A stretch of 6,293 bases of DNA from contig JAGRHE010000161.1 in NCBI GenBank assembly GCA_020445165.1, forward strand, positions 1 to 6,293, read 5' to 3'. Positions 5,401 to 6,293 of the stretch are shown in pieces (position 1 is the stretch's first letter; each line of letters starts with the position of its first letter). Below the pieces are notes generated by a model. It saw nothing but the letters and a program-made list of their open reading frames with translations. It did not search any database and had not been told where the DNA came from. Source of the stretch: Gammaproteobacteria bacterium. GTDB lineage: Bacteria; Pseudomonadota; Gammaproteobacteria; Chromatiales; Sedimenticolaceae. A program made the position numbers and the translations under genes.

Positions 5401-5951
5401 TAGGAACGCAGCAGGGGCTTTTCGACCGCTGCCCTTTGTTCGGCGCCGAGCAGGTGCTCGACCAGGGTCAGCGCGAAATCCATCGCCGTACCCGGTCCGC
5501 GCGACGTGACCACCCGGCCGTCAGTTACTACGGCATCGGCCAGCAGGCGCGAACCTTCACTCAGCCGACCGTCGATGACGCCCGGGTAGGCGGTCGCCTT
5601 GTGCCCGTCGAGCAGCCCGGCGTTGAGCAGGACCTTGGGCGCGGCGCAGATGGCCGCGGTGTAACGCCCCTGCTCGGCCATGCGCTGCAACAGGGTATGG
5701 ATACGCGGATCGGCATCCAGGTGGTCGGCGCCGGGCAGCCCGCCCGGCAACACGATCATGTCGAATTCGTCGCCGAGCACCGTGTCCAGCGAGGTGTCCG
5801 GCAACAGCACGACACCACGGCTGGCCGTGACCGGGCCGTCCTTGAGACCGGCAACGACCACCTCGATGCCGGCCCGGCGCAGCAGGTCGATGATGGTTAC
5901 GGCTTCGAGTTCTTCGCAACCGTCGGCAAGGGGGACGAGGACGCGTGCCAT
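5400..5951 (-). CDS. DJ-1/PfpI family protein (YajL-like)
   Basis: This 183-residue protein belongs to the DJ-1/YajL branch of the DJ-1/PfpI superfamily, cytoplasmic proteins reported to act as chaperones, glyoxalases or deglycases. E. coli YajL is slightly longer, at about 196 residues. The nucleophile-elbow cysteine is Cys102 in AAICAAP, and the partner glutamate is Glu14 in DGCEELEAVT. The conserved IVLPGGLPGADHL block is at 66-78 and the SRGPGTAMDFAL block lies near residues 150-161. The ATG at 5951 is favoured because MARVLVPLADG is the expected first strand; AAAGGA lies about 10 nt upstream. The 5' end overlaps the YibQ-like gene by 55 nt. The TAG stop is built from the TA target duplication plus the first base of the inserted element; the ancestral stop was probably TAA at the same codon, so the C-terminus appears unchanged. 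Confidence 0.92.
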   Translation of the reverse strand: MARVLVPLADGCEELEAVTIIDLLRRAGIEVVVAGLKDGPVTASRGVVLLPDTSLDTVLGDEFDMIVLPGGLPGADHLDADPRIHTLLQRMAEQGRYTAAICAAPKVLLNAGLLDGHKATAYPGVIDGRLSEGSRLLADAVVTDGRVVTSRGPGTAMDFALTLVEHLLGAEQRAAVEKPLLRS

Positions 5952-6292
5952 AGCAGTTCGTTCCTTTCGATTTGAACCAGTTGAGAGACCGGTACCAGCT
6001 CTACGCCCCGCTCGGCCAGGCGCGGCAGCTCGCGCTCCAGCACGGCCAGGGTCTCGGGATAGGGATGGCCGATGCCGATCGCCTTGCCGCGCTCGCGCGC
6101 GATAGCAACCAGGCGGTCGAGCTGGCCGCGGATGTAGTGCGCGTCCTGTTCGTTGTCGAGGAACACGTCGCGTGCGGCATGCGCCAGCCCGGCAGCACGT
6201 GCATGACGGCGGGCAACGGTGCGCACGTCGGTGCGGCTGTCGACGAAATACAGGCGATTGAAACAGCGCAGCTCTTCCATCAACCATTGCAT
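5897..6292 (-). CDS. Divergent polysaccharide deacetylase (YibQ-like), 5' end beyond the window
   Basis: This is the C-terminal 131 residues of a divergent polysaccharide deacetylase family 2 protein (YibQ-like, Pfam PF04748). The frame is open at the right edge and the ATG there is probably internal, because the family's N-terminal half is missing. Recognisable segments, counted from that methionine, are QWLMEEL (2-8), YFVDSRT (15-21), ARDVFLDNEQD (40-50) and AIGIGHPYPETLAVLE (71-86), ending with ELVPVSQLV (98-106). Full-length members are usually exported envelope proteins, often encoded next to envC and a C-terminal processing protease; that region would lie beyond the right edge. Family members typically end near the VPVS segment, while this one continues about 25 residues (107-131) into the DJ-1 gene in another frame. 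The tail is polar and low in conservation signals, suggesting loss of an earlier stop. Confidence 0.88.
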   Translation of the reverse strand: MQWLMEELRCFNRLYFVDSRTDVRTVARRHARAAGLAHAARDVFLDNEQDAHYIRGQLDRLVAIARERGKAIGIGHPYPETLAVLERELPRLAERGVELVPVSQLVQIERNELLWHASSSPLPTVAKNSKP

Positions 6293-6293
6293 G

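Noticed and set aside
5952..6287. N-terminal extension of the DJ-1 family protein to 295 residues
   Set aside because: It would be a shadow of the YibQ-like gene, with an Arg/Ala/Pro-rich sequence; the DJ-1 fold starts at the methionine at 5951.

Overview
This window is GC-rich (by eye well above 60%) with dense, short-spaced genes. The family mix suggests a gammaproteobacterium: an amidase-signature enzyme, a YibQ-type divergent polysaccharide deacetylase, a DJ-1/YajL-like protein and a GlcG/HbpS protein with glycerate-forming reductases. That assignment is an inference; there is no rRNA or marker gene here. No phage, CRISPR, toxin or defence gene was seen.

Layout. (1) Positions 2-1169, plus strand: the 3' part of an amidase gene, then a 58-residue two-helix membrane protein whose ribosome binding site overlaps the amidase stop. 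(2) Positions 1186-3715: a D-2-hydroxyacid dehydrogenase on the minus strand, divergent from a plus-strand pair. The pair is a GlcG/HbpS-like (DUF336) protein and a 3-hydroxyisobutyrate dehydrogenase/tartronate semialdehyde reductase family enzyme. The 215-bp divergent region holds a good minus-strand -10 box and a candidate sigma-54 site on the plus strand. (3) Positions 3737-6293, minus strand: the 3' part of a YibQ-like deacetylase, a DJ-1/PfpI family protein, a 263-bp non-coding inverted-repeat element, and a 461-residue membrane-anchored protein of unknown function.

How the genes may work together. The two dehydrogenases fit hydroxypyruvate/glyoxylate and tartronate semialdehyde reduction, which both lead to glycerate (or glycolate). 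A GlcG-like protein is often encoded near such genes, so the middle block may be a small C2/C3 hydroxyacid module. Substrates cannot be fixed from sequence alone.

The clearest unusual feature is the element at 5138-5400. It has 32-bp terminal inverted repeats, is flanked by TA dinucleotides, has no transposase and carries two further internal stems. It looks like a miniature transposon (MITE) of a TA-targeting family such as IS630/Tc1-mariner. Removing it with one TA copy restores a two-gene operon in which the DJ-1 gene ends in TAA 12 nt before the next ATG. The insertion therefore hit the stop codon and still left both a stop (now TAG) and the downstream ribosome binding site intact.
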